This document shows, piece after piece, positions 34,030-41,919 of a DNA stretch of 64,000 nt (its first letter is position 1; each line of letters opens with the position of its first letter). Origin of the DNA: JALYOC01 sp036675345 (GTDB lineage: Bacteria > Myxococcota > Myxococcia > Myxococcales > Myxococcaceae); contig JAKFFE010000017.1 in the NCBI GenBank assembly GCA_036675345.1, positions 372,001 through 436,000 of the forward strand, read 5' to 3'. The notes below the pieces were generated by a model. The model was not told the DNA's origin and ran no database searches. It saw nothing but the letters and a program-made list of their open reading frames with translations. The translations under genes were made by a program, and so were the position numbers.

Positions 34030-35814
34030 ATGGCCGCGCCCCAAGGACAGCCCGGGAAGACCCCCACGGTGGCCGCGCCGGCCCCGGACCCGATGCAGGA
34101 TCCGGCCAACCGGACCAAGGTGGAGCACGCCCGGGACTTCGCCTTCCACCTCCTCAAGGGGGTGAAGCAGATCGGGATGTACCGCCACAACGAGGCCAGG
34201 TTCCCCGAGTACCTCCAGCCGGCCCACGACGCGCTCTCGGTGTTCGGTGAGCAGCACGGCCCGCTCTCGTTGCAGGTGGAGGGGCAGAACTTCTTCCTCC
34301 TCAAGCAGAACCTGTTCGCCGAGGAGACCCCGCTGGCGTTCAAGTTCTTCCGGGAGGGGATCCGGAACCTGATCTTCCGCCCCGGGATCCCGCTGGCCGA
34401 GCTGACCCAGTTCACCCTGATCGCGCTCTCCGAACCGGAGCGCGGCGCCGATGAGATCATCGCCCAGCTGTGGAGGGCCAGCCTCGAGCACGTGGAGTAC
34501 GTGGTCGTGGAAGGCTTCAAGATGGACGAGTACTCGGAGGAGGAAGTCCAGGTGGAGGTGGACCAGGTGGTGGGCTACCTCTACTCGCGGCTGAAGACCG
34601 ACTCCCAGGACTTCCTGCGCTTTGCCCGCCTCTCCACCGCCGACCTGGACGTGAAGCTGGAGGGGATCGATCAGATCCGCGGCGCGGTGGTCACCGGGGT
34701 GACCTGCAGCGACGAGCTGAAGGCGAAGATCCAGCGGGAGATCAACGAGGAGGAGGGCCAGCGGCTCTTCCCCAAGCTGATCAGCGCGGTGTTCCAGGTG
34801 GTGGAGGGCGGCGTGGAGGACGCCTCCTTGCTGGAGGACATGTTCATCCAGCTGCTGGACGCGCTGATGATCCAGGAGGACTTCGGCACCATCAACCAGG
34901 TGGTCCTCAAGCTCAAGGCGATGGAGCAGCGGGCCAAGAACAACGAGAGCCTCTCCCGGCTGCGCGCCTCCCTGATCTCCAAGATGGGCGAGGAGCACCG
35001 GCTGACCCGCATCGGCGAGCTGCTCAAGACCAACCGCCCCAAGCAGCCCCAGGACTTCTCCCGCTACCTGCAGGCCTTGGACACCGACGCGGTCCCCACC
35101 TTGCTGGGGGTGCTGGAGACGATCGAGATCGCCGAGAACCGCGCCATCCTCTGCGACGTGCTGGCCGGCTTCGCCCGCGAGGTCCCCGAACCCTTCGTGG
35201 CCCGGCTGGCGGTGGACCGCCCCCAGACGGTGCGGGACATGGTGTACATCCTGGAGAAGTGCAACCACCCGGACCGGCTGAAGATGTTCGCCCAGGTGTT
35301 GCTGCACAAGAACCTGGCGGTCCGCCTGGAGGCGATGCAGATCATCGCCAAGGGGCGCACCGGTGAGAACCGCAAGCTGATCGAAGCCGCCTTCCGCGAT
35401 CCCAACCAGCAGGTCCGGATCCTGGCCTACAAGCTGCTGCCGGACTTCGACCGCGAGCAGGCCTTCGCCGATCTGATGCGGGTGTTGAGGGAGCCGGGCT
35501 TCGAGAAGCGGCACCCCGAGGAGAAGTCCGCGGTGTACGCCGCGCTGGGCAGCACCGGCGCGCCCGCGATGATCACCCTGTTCCAGGAGCAGCTGTCCAG
35601 ACAGGCCTCGTTGTTCAACAAGGCGCGGGTGCTGGAGGACAAGCTGGCGGCGGTCCACGGGCTGCAAAGCGCCTGCTCGATCCAGGCCTACCGGCTGTTG
35701 CAGACGGTGACCGAGGACAAGGCCCAGCCGCTGGAGATCCTGACCGCGGCGCGCAAGGCGATGTACGTCACCAAGAAGGCCCTCTTCGGAGAGGGCGCGG
35801 GGCCGGAGGGGTAG
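34030..35814 (+). CDS. HEAT-repeat protein with N-terminal module shared with the next gene
   Basis: 594 residues, cytosolic. Residues about 30-150 form a module (QIGMYRHNEARF, then LSLQVEGQNFFL and PLAELTQFTLIA) that closely resembles the N-terminus of the HD-GYP-like protein downstream. From about 340 onward helical repeats of HEAT type follow (VRDMVYILEKCNHPDRL, VRLEAMQIIAKGRTG). No catalytic motif. The next gene starts 6 bp after its stop, so the two are expressed together and may form a complex through the shared module. Confidence 0.75.
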   Translation: MAAPQGQPGKTPTVAAPAPDPMQDPANRTKVEHARDFAFHLLKGVKQIGMYRHNEARFPEYLQPAHDALSVFGEQHGPLSLQVEGQNFFLLKQNLFAEETPLAFKFFREGIRNLIFRPGIPLAELTQFTLIALSEPERGADEIIAQLWRASLEHVEYVVVEGFKMDEYSEEEVQVEVDQVVGYLYSRLKTDSQDFLRFARLSTADLDVKLEGIDQIRGAVVTGVTCSDELKAKIQREINEEEGQRLFPKLISAVFQVVEGGVEDASLLEDMFIQLLDALMIQEDFGTINQVVLKLKAMEQRAKNNESLSRLRASLISKMGEEHRLTRIGELLKTNRPKQPQDFSRYLQALDTDAVPTLLGVLETIEIAENRAILCDVLAGFAREVPEPFVARLAVDRPQTVRDMVYILEKCNHPDRLKMFAQVLLHKNLAVRLEAMQIIAKGRTGENRKLIEAAFRDPNQQVRILAYKLLPDFDREQAFADLMRVLREPGFEKRHPEEKSAVYAALGSTGAPAMITLFQEQLSRQASLFNKARVLEDKLAAVHGLQSACSIQAYRLLQTVTEDKAQPLEILTAARKAMYVTKKALFGEGAGPEG

Positions 35815-35820
35815 GCGACC

Positions 35821-37134
35821 ATGGCCAGCGATCTGAAGATCACCCAGTCCCAGGGGGAGGACGTCAACGCCTTCGGGCGCGAGCACTCCGACAAGCTGCA
35901 GACCCTGGCCCGCTCGCTGGTGTCCGGCCTCTACATGCTGATCCGGTCGGTGAAGATGTACGACCCGGACAACGCGGTGTTCCAGAAGCCGCTGGCCCAG
36001 CTGACCGAGACGGTGAACCAGATCATCGGCAAGGAGGGCCGGCTGGAGCTGGTGGGGGTGAAGGACTCCTTCTACCTGAACAACATGCTGGTGAAGGTGG
36101 ACCTCAACGCCCTGGACAACACCCGCTACCTGCTGACGGAGATGCGGGACAAGGACGTGGGCGGGTTCACCCTCCACAAGCCGGTGCAGGTCGGCGAGCT
36201 GCGGAACTTCCTGGCGATCTTCGGCAAGGAGCAGACCGCCAAGGCGGATGAGGACGGCGTCGGCACGCGCAAGCTGGTGAACATGAAGGTGGCCAAGTTC
36301 TCCAAGCTCAAGGAGAAGCTGACCCGCGACGCGCTGGCCAACCCGGACGACCAGAAGGTGGATCGCAAGAAGTACGCGATGACCGTCTACGGGCGGGCGG
36401 TGTTCTTCCTCAAGAAGTACCTGGACTCGGTGAAGGAGGGAAAGCCGATCCCCAGCAACAAGGCGCTGCGGATCATCCAGGACTTCGTGGACATCTCCTA
36501 CGAGCAGCGGACCCACTTTCTGGGGATGACCACCTTCCGCAACGAGGCCGACTACCTGGTCTTCCACCAGGTCAACGTGGCCCTGATGTCGATCGTGTTC
36601 GGGGTGGAGCTGGGGCTGACCAAGCCGCAGCTGCGGGACCTGGGCTACATCGCCCTGTTCCACGACGCGGGGATGGTGACCATCCCCGAGGCGCTGGCGG
36701 CCAAGAAGGGCGCGCTGACCCCGGAGGAGCGGGCGATCGTGCAGAAGGCCCCGCTGGTCTCGGTGCGGAACATCCTGATGGAGAAGGGCTTCAACCGCTC
36801 CACCCTGCTGCGGGTGGTCACCACCATGGAGCACAAGACCGACTTTGGCACCGCGGTGCGCGACGCCAAGGGCAACATCCAGATGATCATCCCCAAGACC
36901 AACCTGGGGATGTTCGCCAAGATCCTGGCCATCGCCGATACCTTCGACGCGCTGACCTCCAAGCGTCCGTTCCGGGATGCCTACGGCCCGGAGGTGGCGC
37001 TGATGCTGATGTGGACCGAGATGCGCCACAAGTTCGATCCGGAGCTGCTCAAGGTGTTCATGCGGGTGATGGCCATCCAGCCGATCAAGGTCGTCACCAA
37101 GCGGCAGAAGGACATCACCCTCGGCGGGCTGTAG
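35821..37134 (+). CDS. degenerate HD-GYP-like phosphodiesterase-related protein
   Basis: 437 residues. Residues about 20-150 match the N-terminal module of the preceding HEAT protein (SVKMYDPDNAVF, LELVGVKDSFYL, VGELRNFLAIFG). The HD-GYP-type domain (about 230-420) keeps His281-Asp282 in ALFHDAGMVTIPEAL and the late ADTFDALTSKRPFRDAYG, but HDIGK reads HDAGM and the HHE and GYP motifs are missing (TTMEHKTDFG). Loss of these metal ligands suggests a non-catalytic or changed activity. A GNAT/NTF2 gene follows after 2 bp. Confidence 0.75.
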   Translation: MASDLKITQSQGEDVNAFGREHSDKLQTLARSLVSGLYMLIRSVKMYDPDNAVFQKPLAQLTETVNQIIGKEGRLELVGVKDSFYLNNMLVKVDLNALDNTRYLLTEMRDKDVGGFTLHKPVQVGELRNFLAIFGKEQTAKADEDGVGTRKLVNMKVAKFSKLKEKLTRDALANPDDQKVDRKKYAMTVYGRAVFFLKKYLDSVKEGKPIPSNKALRIIQDFVDISYEQRTHFLGMTTFRNEADYLVFHQVNVALMSIVFGVELGLTKPQLRDLGYIALFHDAGMVTIPEALAAKKGALTPEERAIVQKAPLVSVRNILMEKGFNRSTLLRVVTTMEHKTDFGTAVRDAKGNIQMIIPKTNLGMFAKILAIADTFDALTSKRPFRDAYGPEVALMLMWTEMRHKFDPELLKVFMRVMAIQPIKVVTKRQKDITLGGL

Positions 37135-37136
37135 CG

Positions 37137-37985
37137 GTGGAGCTGATCCCGCTTTCCCCCTCCCCGGCGGAGCAAGAGGACTTCCTGGACGCGCTGGCCG
37201 CGTACTGGGACGAGCTGCAGACTTTCAGCGGCCATCCGGAGGAGCTGATCCGGACCGAGTACCGCCGCCACCTGATCACCCCCGGCAACCGCCGCTTCGT
37301 GTGGGCGGTGGAGGGTGGCCAGCGGATCGGCTTCTGCGTGTACCTGGTGGTGGAGCACTGGTACCGCTCGGACATCCTGGAGGGCTACATCGACGAGCTG
37401 TACATCCGCCCCGACGCGCGCCGCGCCGGGCTGGGCCGGGAGTTCATGGCCCAGGTGATCGAACGCTGCCGCCATGAGGGCTGCGAGGCGATCCGGCTGC
37501 ACGTGCTGCCCCGGAACACCCGCGCCCGCCGCTTCTGGGAGAGCGTGGGCTTCGAGGAGGAGCTGGTGAAGATGTCCCGGGCCATCGAACACCCGGTGCG
37601 GGCCCCCCACCCCACCCGCTCCTTTTCCCAGGTGCTGACCGCCCACCTGGAGGCAGTCGGCTCGCGGAACCTGGAGGCCTACGCGGAGACGATCTCCGAG
37701 GCGGACCTCACGGTGGTGATGCCGTTCGGGAGGGTCCTCCGGGGCCGGGAGGAGGTGCTGGCCTTCCACCGAGGCTGGTTCGCGGATCCGGACTGGACCT
37801 GGACGCCGAAGATCCTGGAGACCCGGGAGCTGGGCGACACCCGCCTGGCCCTGGTGGAGGTGGACTACCGGGATCTGGACCGGGAGCAGCGGCCCACCTC
37901 GCAACGGCTGCTGTTGACCCTGACCTTCGCCAGGGAGGCGGGGGGATGGCGGCTGGTGCACGACCAGAACACCGCCGTCCGCTGA
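37137..37985 (+). CDS. GNAT acetyltransferase fused to an NTF2-like domain
   Basis: 282 residues from GTG 37137, two bases past the HD-GYP-like stop. Residues about 1-150 are a GNAT fold with IDELYIRPDARRAGLGREFM (acetyl-CoA loop R-x2-G-x-G variant) and LHVLPRNTRARRFWESVGF. Residues about 160-282 are a cone-like NTF2/SnoaL domain (LEAYAETISEADLTVVMPFG, then GREEVLAFHRGWFAD). Substrates unknown; the second domain may bind a small molecule. Co-transcribed with the HEAT/HD-GYP pair. Confidence 0.78.
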   Translation: MELIPLSPSPAEQEDFLDALAAYWDELQTFSGHPEELIRTEYRRHLITPGNRRFVWAVEGGQRIGFCVYLVVEHWYRSDILEGYIDELYIRPDARRAGLGREFMAQVIERCRHEGCEAIRLHVLPRNTRARRFWESVGFEEELVKMSRAIEHPVRAPHPTRSFSQVLTAHLEAVGSRNLEAYAETISEADLTVVMPFGRVLRGREEVLAFHRGWFADPDWTWTPKILETRELGDTRLALVEVDYRDLDREQRPTSQRLLLTLTFAREAGGWRLVHDQNTAVR

Positions 37986-38036
37986 GCCGCACCACCGAGG
38001 GCCCCCGCCGCTGCCTCGCCCGTGGATTCAGCTCCG

Positions 38037-38059
38037 GGGCCCCCGCCCCCAGGGGGCCC
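38037..38059. terminator. bidirectional hairpin between convergent genes
   Basis: GGGCCCCC (38037-38044) and GGGGGCCC (38052-38059) form a perfect 8-bp G/C stem with a 7-base loop, just three bases from the YjbR-like stop and 51 from the GNAT stop. There is no T-run. Confidence 0.45.
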
Positions 38060-38061
38060 GC

Positions 38062-38397
38062 TCAGCCGGGGTGCTGCTTGAGCAACGCCCGGGGCGCCTT
38101 GAGCCTCCAGCCGAACTGCAGCCGACGTCTGCACTCCGGCACCCGCAGCTTGGTCATCCGGGCCAGCACCGCCGGGTAACCCCGGTAGTGATCGGTGATG
38201 AAGTACAGCTCCGGCTGGGTGCGGCAGAGGAACTCCTGCTCCTCCACACTCTCCAGCAGGAACACCACCGTCTGGCCGTCTTCCTTGAGGCGGCAGAAGG
38301 ACTTGCCCCGGACCTTGAGCGCCGGGGTCCGGTACCAGATCCCCTCCTCCACCTCCGGGAGCTGCAGACCCAGTTTGACCAGCTGCTCCCAGGTCAT
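38062..38397 (-). CDS. MmcQ/YjbR-family protein
   Basis: 111 residues, the usual size. EEGIWYRTPALKVRGKSFCR and ITDHYRGYPAVLARM are typical of this small alpha/beta family, which resembles CyaY-like folds and is suspected of DNA or metal binding. No operon clue beyond convergence with the GNAT gene; the PP2C gene lies nine bases upstream on the same strand. Confidence 0.82.
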   Translation of the reverse strand: MTWEQLVKLGLQLPEVEEGIWYRTPALKVRGKSFCRLKEDGQTVVFLLESVEEQEFLCRTQPELYFITDHYRGYPAVLARMTKLRVPECRRRLQFGWRLKAPRALLKQHPG

Positions 38398-38406
38398 CGC
38401 TGGCCT

Positions 38407-39651
38407 CTAGCCGCGGCGGAAGTCCACCACCGCCACCCCGATGTTGTCCGGCTTGCCGTAGCCCTGGACCATCTGGTCCAGCGCGTAGCCGAACAGGGAG
38501 GCCACCGCCTCGCTGGCGTTGGGCGGGTACTTCATCACCCGCGCCTGCTCCTCGGCGCAGCGATCCGCGTGCCAGGTGCCGGTGGGCTGCTGCTCGAACT
38601 CATGGGCGTCGCCCAGGCCGTCGGTGAAGACCGCGATCCGGTCTCCGGGGGCCAGCTCCCAGCGGTAGAGGTCCGGGTTCTCCTCCTCCGCGCCCACGCT
38701 GCGAGACAGCGCGTTGGCCACCCGCAGCGCCATCGACGGGTGCGCATCCGGGATCTCGCCGGCCGCCACCAGGGCGCCCATGTTGTGCAGCCGGGTCTTC
38801 TCCTTCATCGTCCCGTCGGCCGCGAACAGGATCGCCCGGGAGTCTCCCACCACCGCCACGTGCGCGGTGCCCTTCCAGCTGCCGCCCTCCGGCCGGGCCA
38901 CCACCACCGCCGCGGCGAAGGTGGTCATCGCTCCCACGCCCAGGGACCGGACCGCGTCCCCGGCCTGCGCCACCGACTTGCGCAGCTGCTGCTCCGGATC
39001 CCCGCCGGCGGCGATCGCCTCCAGGTTCCGCTCGAAGGCCCGGGCCGCCGCGTCACTGGCCGCCCCGTGGTTCTCGGTGGAGCCCTCGCCGCCCGCCTGA
39101 TCGAACGCGCCCACTCCGGCGATCTCCGGCTTGCCGGCCACGGCGTCTCCCGGCCGCAGCCACACCACCGCCGCGTCCTCGTTGAACGCCTTGTACTCCA
39201 TCCCCTGCCCCTCGCGGGTCGGCCCCCGGGTGGTGAACAGCGCCGCCTGGGTGGCCTGGCCGCGCACCGCTTCGATGTTCTCCATCCGCTGCGCGTCGGC
39301 GCCGGCGCGGATCAGGGACACCGCGCTGCCGGTGACGGGGTGCTCGCGCACCGGGGGCGGGTTCCAGGACTGGGGGCGGAACGGCAGCGCCAGCTCCGGA
39401 TCGGTGCGGCGCGGCTTGAGCTTGGGTCCGGCGATGGAGGAGAGCACCGCCAGGTCCGGCACCTTGAGCTGGTAGGTGCTCTCGCCGTCCTGGAGGACCA
39501 CGATGAACAGCCCCTCCTCGTCCTGACCGGCGACGTACAGCCGGGGCTTTCCCTCCGTGCCTTCCGGCGCGTGCAGCGCCTCCCGCAAGAGCTGAGCGAT
39601 GCGCTCGAAGTCGACCTGTTCCTCTGGCTGGCCCGGATCCATCGGCGGCAT
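38407..39651 (-). CDS. PP2C-family protein phosphatase with N-terminal extension
   Basis: 414 residues. PPM motifs: FNEDAAVVW, VGDSRAILF, VFTDGLGDA and KPDNIGVAVVDF supply the expected acidic metal ligands. The usual DG-H/M-G motif is GAFDQAGGEG, retaining Asp but with the following Gly changed to Gln. An N-terminal region of about 130 residues has no clear domain. It would dephosphorylate Ser/Thr on proteins using Mn/Mg. A kinase partner is not adjacent (the nearest is at 57.7 kb). Confidence 0.83.
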   Translation of the reverse strand: MPPMDPGQPEEQVDFERIAQLLREALHAPEGTEGKPRLYVAGQDEEGLFIVVLQDGESTYQLKVPDLAVLSSIAGPKLKPRRTDPELALPFRPQSWNPPPVREHPVTGSAVSLIRAGADAQRMENIEAVRGQATQAALFTTRGPTREGQGMEYKAFNEDAAVVWLRPGDAVAGKPEIAGVGAFDQAGGEGSTENHGAASDAAARAFERNLEAIAAGGDPEQQLRKSVAQAGDAVRSLGVGAMTTFAAAVVVARPEGGSWKGTAHVAVVGDSRAILFAADGTMKEKTRLHNMGALVAAGEIPDAHPSMALRVANALSRSVGAEEENPDLYRWELAPGDRIAVFTDGLGDAHEFEQQPTGTWHADRCAEEQARVMKYPPNASEAVASLFGYALDQMVQGYGKPDNIGVAVVDFRRG

Positions 39652-39683
39652 CCTGGCACGGACTGCGGGGGCTGGCGCAGCCC

Positions 39684-40658
39684 TCAGCGCGTTTTTCGAC
39701 GGGGGCGCGGCGCGGGCGGCGGCGGCGCTGGACGCAGCGCGGTGAGCGCGGCCTCCAGATCCTCCGGCAGCGGGGCCTCGAACTTCATCGCCTTGCCGGT
39801 CTTCGGATGGGGGAAGGCCAGCCTCCAGGCATGCAGCGCCTGGCGACCCAGCGCCTCCTCCACCTGGGGGACCTTCCCCTTCCCCTTGCGGCCGCGGCCG
39901 TAGAGCGAATCTCCCAGCAGCGGGAACCCGGCCTCGGCCAGGTGGACGCGGATCTGGTGGGTCCGGCCGGTGAACAGGTCCACCTCCAGCAGGGCCGCGT
40001 GCTCGAAGCGCTCGCGCACCACGAAGGTGGTCAGCGCCGGCTTGCCCTCCCGGACCTTGCCGGTGAACTTCTGCCGGTGGACCGGGTGCCGTCCGTACAG
40101 GGTCTCGATCCGGCCCTCCGGGGGCGGCTCGCCGTGGACCAGCGCCAGGTAGGTCTTCTCCACCTCGCGCGCCTTGAAGGAGGCCTGCAGCGCGGCCAGG
40201 GACCGCTCGTGCTTGGCCACCACCAGACAGCCGGAGGTCTCGCGATCCAGCCGGTGGACGATGCCCGGGCGCAGCTCGCCGCCCACCCCGGAGAGATCCT
40301 TCACCCGGTGCAAGAGCGCGTTGACCAGCGTCCCGTCCGCGTGACCGGCGCCGGGGTGGACCACCATCCCCGCGTCCTTGTCCAGGACCACCAGGTCCTT
40401 GTCCTCGAACAGGATCCGGATCGGCAGGTCCTGCGCCTGGGGCTTGGCCGGGACCGGGGCCGGGATCTCCACCCGCAGCTGCTCACCGCCGTGCAGCCGC
40501 TGCGCGGTCTTGGTGGTGGGCTTGTCGTTGAGGGTGACGTGCCCCTGCTCGATCAGCGACTTGAGCCGCGACCGGGTGAGCTCGGGGAGGATTTCGACCA
40601 GATACTGATCGAGGCGCTGGCCCTTGGCGGAGGCCGGGACCTGCACCTGCGACCCCAC
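39684..40658 (-). CDS. RluA/RluD-family pseudouridine synthase
   Basis: 324 residues. N-terminal S4 RNA-binding domain (RLDQYLVEILPELTRSRLKS) and catalytic motif HRLDRETSG with Asp138 in the central domain; TYLALVHGEPP and GRTHQIRVHL (RTHQIR motif) follow. RluD-type enzymes modify 23S rRNA helix 69; that exact target is inferred by domain layout. A basic C-terminal tail (PRPRRKTR) is present. It follows the small conserved gene with 5 bp between. Confidence 0.9.
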   Translation of the reverse strand: MGSQVQVPASAKGQRLDQYLVEILPELTRSRLKSLIEQGHVTLNDKPTTKTAQRLHGGEQLRVEIPAPVPAKPQAQDLPIRILFEDKDLVVLDKDAGMVVHPGAGHADGTLVNALLHRVKDLSGVGGELRPGIVHRLDRETSGCLVVAKHERSLAALQASFKAREVEKTYLALVHGEPPPEGRIETLYGRHPVHRQKFTGKVREGKPALTTFVVRERFEHAALLEVDLFTGRTHQIRVHLAEAGFPLLGDSLYGRGRKGKGKVPQVEEALGRQALHAWRLAFPHPKTGKAMKFEAPLPEDLEAALTALRPAPPPPAPRPRRKTR

Positions 40659-40663
40659 GGCGG

Positions 40664-40927
40664 CTACCAGATCTTCGACTTCACGTGCGCCTTGGAGCGC
40701 AACACGATGTCGATGATGGCCCGCTCGTAGAAGTTCGTGGTGGTGAAGAGCTCCTTGGTGACGCGGCTCTTGTAAAGCTCGCGCCCCTCCTCGATCTCAT
40801 CCTTGAGGACGTCGAAAAGGTTGTCCTGCTCGATACCCTTGACGATCTTCTGCTCGTTGTAGAGCGAGATGTCAGAGGCGATCGCCCGGGCCAACCGCAT
40901 CGCCTTCACCTTTTCTTCGTCCGTCAT
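40664..40927 (-). CDS. small conserved helical protein of unknown function
   Basis: 87 residues, charged, likely all-helical (VKAMRLARAIASDISLYNEQ, then EIEEGRELYKSRV), without membrane or catalytic motifs. Start ATG 40927 has GAGGA touching it, too close to act as a normal ribosome site. A good sigma-70-like promoter (TTGACG-N17-TACAAA) would start transcription about three bases upstream, making the mRNA nearly leaderless. An RluA synthase follows directly. Confidence 0.7.
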   Translation of the reverse strand: MTDEEKVKAMRLARAIASDISLYNEQKIVKGIEQDNLFDVLKDEIEEGRELYKSRVTKELFTTTNFYERAIIDIVLRSKAHVKSKIW

Positions 40928-40936
40928 TCCTCGACT

Positions 40937-40965
40937 TTTGTAGGCATGGAGTTGGGAACCGTCAA
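40937..40965 (-). promoter_or_regulatory. sigma-70-type promoter with near-leaderless start
   Basis: On the minus strand TTGACG (40965-40960) and TACAAA (40942-40937) are 17 bp apart. The expected start is near 40930, three bases before the ATG at 40927. The gap is only 62 bp, between the RodZ-like stop and this gene. Confidence 0.55.
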
Positions 40966-40989
40966 CATAACGATCAAAGGAATCGGGGA

Positions 40990-41919
40990 CTATCGCTTGG
41001 CGAGGGACAGATAGCTCTTGGCAACCCGGGCCGGATCAAGGCCGATTTCCCGGGCCAGCTGCTGCAGCATCCCCCGCAGATAGACGGTGGCGGGCAAGGA
41101 CGCGTACTTGTCCGCCTCGATGTTCTCCAGGTGCCGGCTGCCGATGCGGGTGCGATCCGCCACCTGGGTCAGCGACGCGCCGCGGGACTCGCGGACCCGG
41201 CGCAGCAACTCCCCGGAGAACTCGGTCTCCTCGGTGATCTCCACCGCCTTGGGGCGCGGGGGGGCCTCCTTCACCTTGGCCGCCACCTGGGCCAGGGCCG
41301 ACTCCGCGTCCGCGATCGCCGAGTCGGAAGCCATCACCTGGGCCGACTCCAGCCGGGCCCGCGGGGTGGCGCGGGGATCGGGCGGGTACCGGGACTCCGG
41401 CTCGGCCGGCGGCGGCGGCGGGGCGCGGGGGACCCGCTCCTCCACCGGAGGGGGAGGCTCCGGCGGCAGCTGCGGCTCGGGGTCCGGCGCGGGGCGATCC
41501 CAGCTGGAGGAGGTCTGGGGGACGTAGGCGATCCGCACCTCGCGGTGGGTGGAGTTGACCGCCTCCGCGCCGTTCATCACCTCGGTCATCGCCAGCTGGG
41601 TGGGGGCGCCGTCGTACTCGCCCTCGTCGTCGCGGTCCTGGTGGCGGCGCAGCATCTCCACCGGCAGGGTGGGCGGGGTCACCCCGATGATCCGGTCGTA
41701 CTCCCCGCGCAGATCCTCATCGGTGAGGATCTCCATCGCCTCGCGGATCCGGGCCCGGAGCTCGTCGCCCATCTCCGGATTCTCCAGCGCATACATCGCC
41801 ACCGAGTCGGCGGAGTACAGCTCGTTGGCGCGCTCGAAGGCCTGGACGATCTCGTCCGAGGAGGCCCGGGTGGAGACCTCCAACAGCTCGTAATAGGTCT
41901 GCTCCTGGAACGGTTTCAT
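40990..41919 (-). CDS. J-domain-like protein fused to a RodZ-type helix-turn-helix
   Basis: 309 residues. Residues about 5-80 resemble a DnaJ J-domain (YYELLEVSTRASSDEIVQAF, ending LTDEDLRGEYDRI) but lack the HPD tripeptide needed to stimulate Hsp70. A Pro-rich linker (about 140-200) follows. Residues about 235-305 are a RodZ-like HTH_25 (GELLRRVRESRGASLTQVAD, then IEADKYASLPATVYLRG). RodZ links MreB to cell shape; here no membrane segment is seen. The start overlaps the stop of the MinD-like gene (ATGA), so the two are coupled. Confidence 0.8.
   Translation of the reverse strand: MKPFQEQTYYELLEVSTRASSDEIVQAFERANELYSADSVAMYALENPEMGDELRARIREAMEILTDEDLRGEYDRIIGVTPPTLPVEMLRRHQDRDDEGEYDGAPTQLAMTEVMNGAEAVNSTHREVRIAYVPQTSSSWDRPAPDPEPQLPPEPPPPVEERVPRAPPPPPAEPESRYPPDPRATPRARLESAQVMASDSAIADAESALAQVAAKVKEAPPRPKAVEITEETEFSGELLRRVRESRGASLTQVADRTRIGSRHLENIEADKYASLPATVYLRGMLQQLAREIGLDPARVAKSYLSLAKR

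Noticed and set aside
34009..37029. A 1006-codon minus-strand open frame opposite the HEAT and HD-GYP-like genes
   Set aside because: Long antisense frames are common in GC-rich DNA. Its composition (Leu/His/Gln/Gly/Val-rich) lacks domains, and the plus-strand genes have clear motifs.
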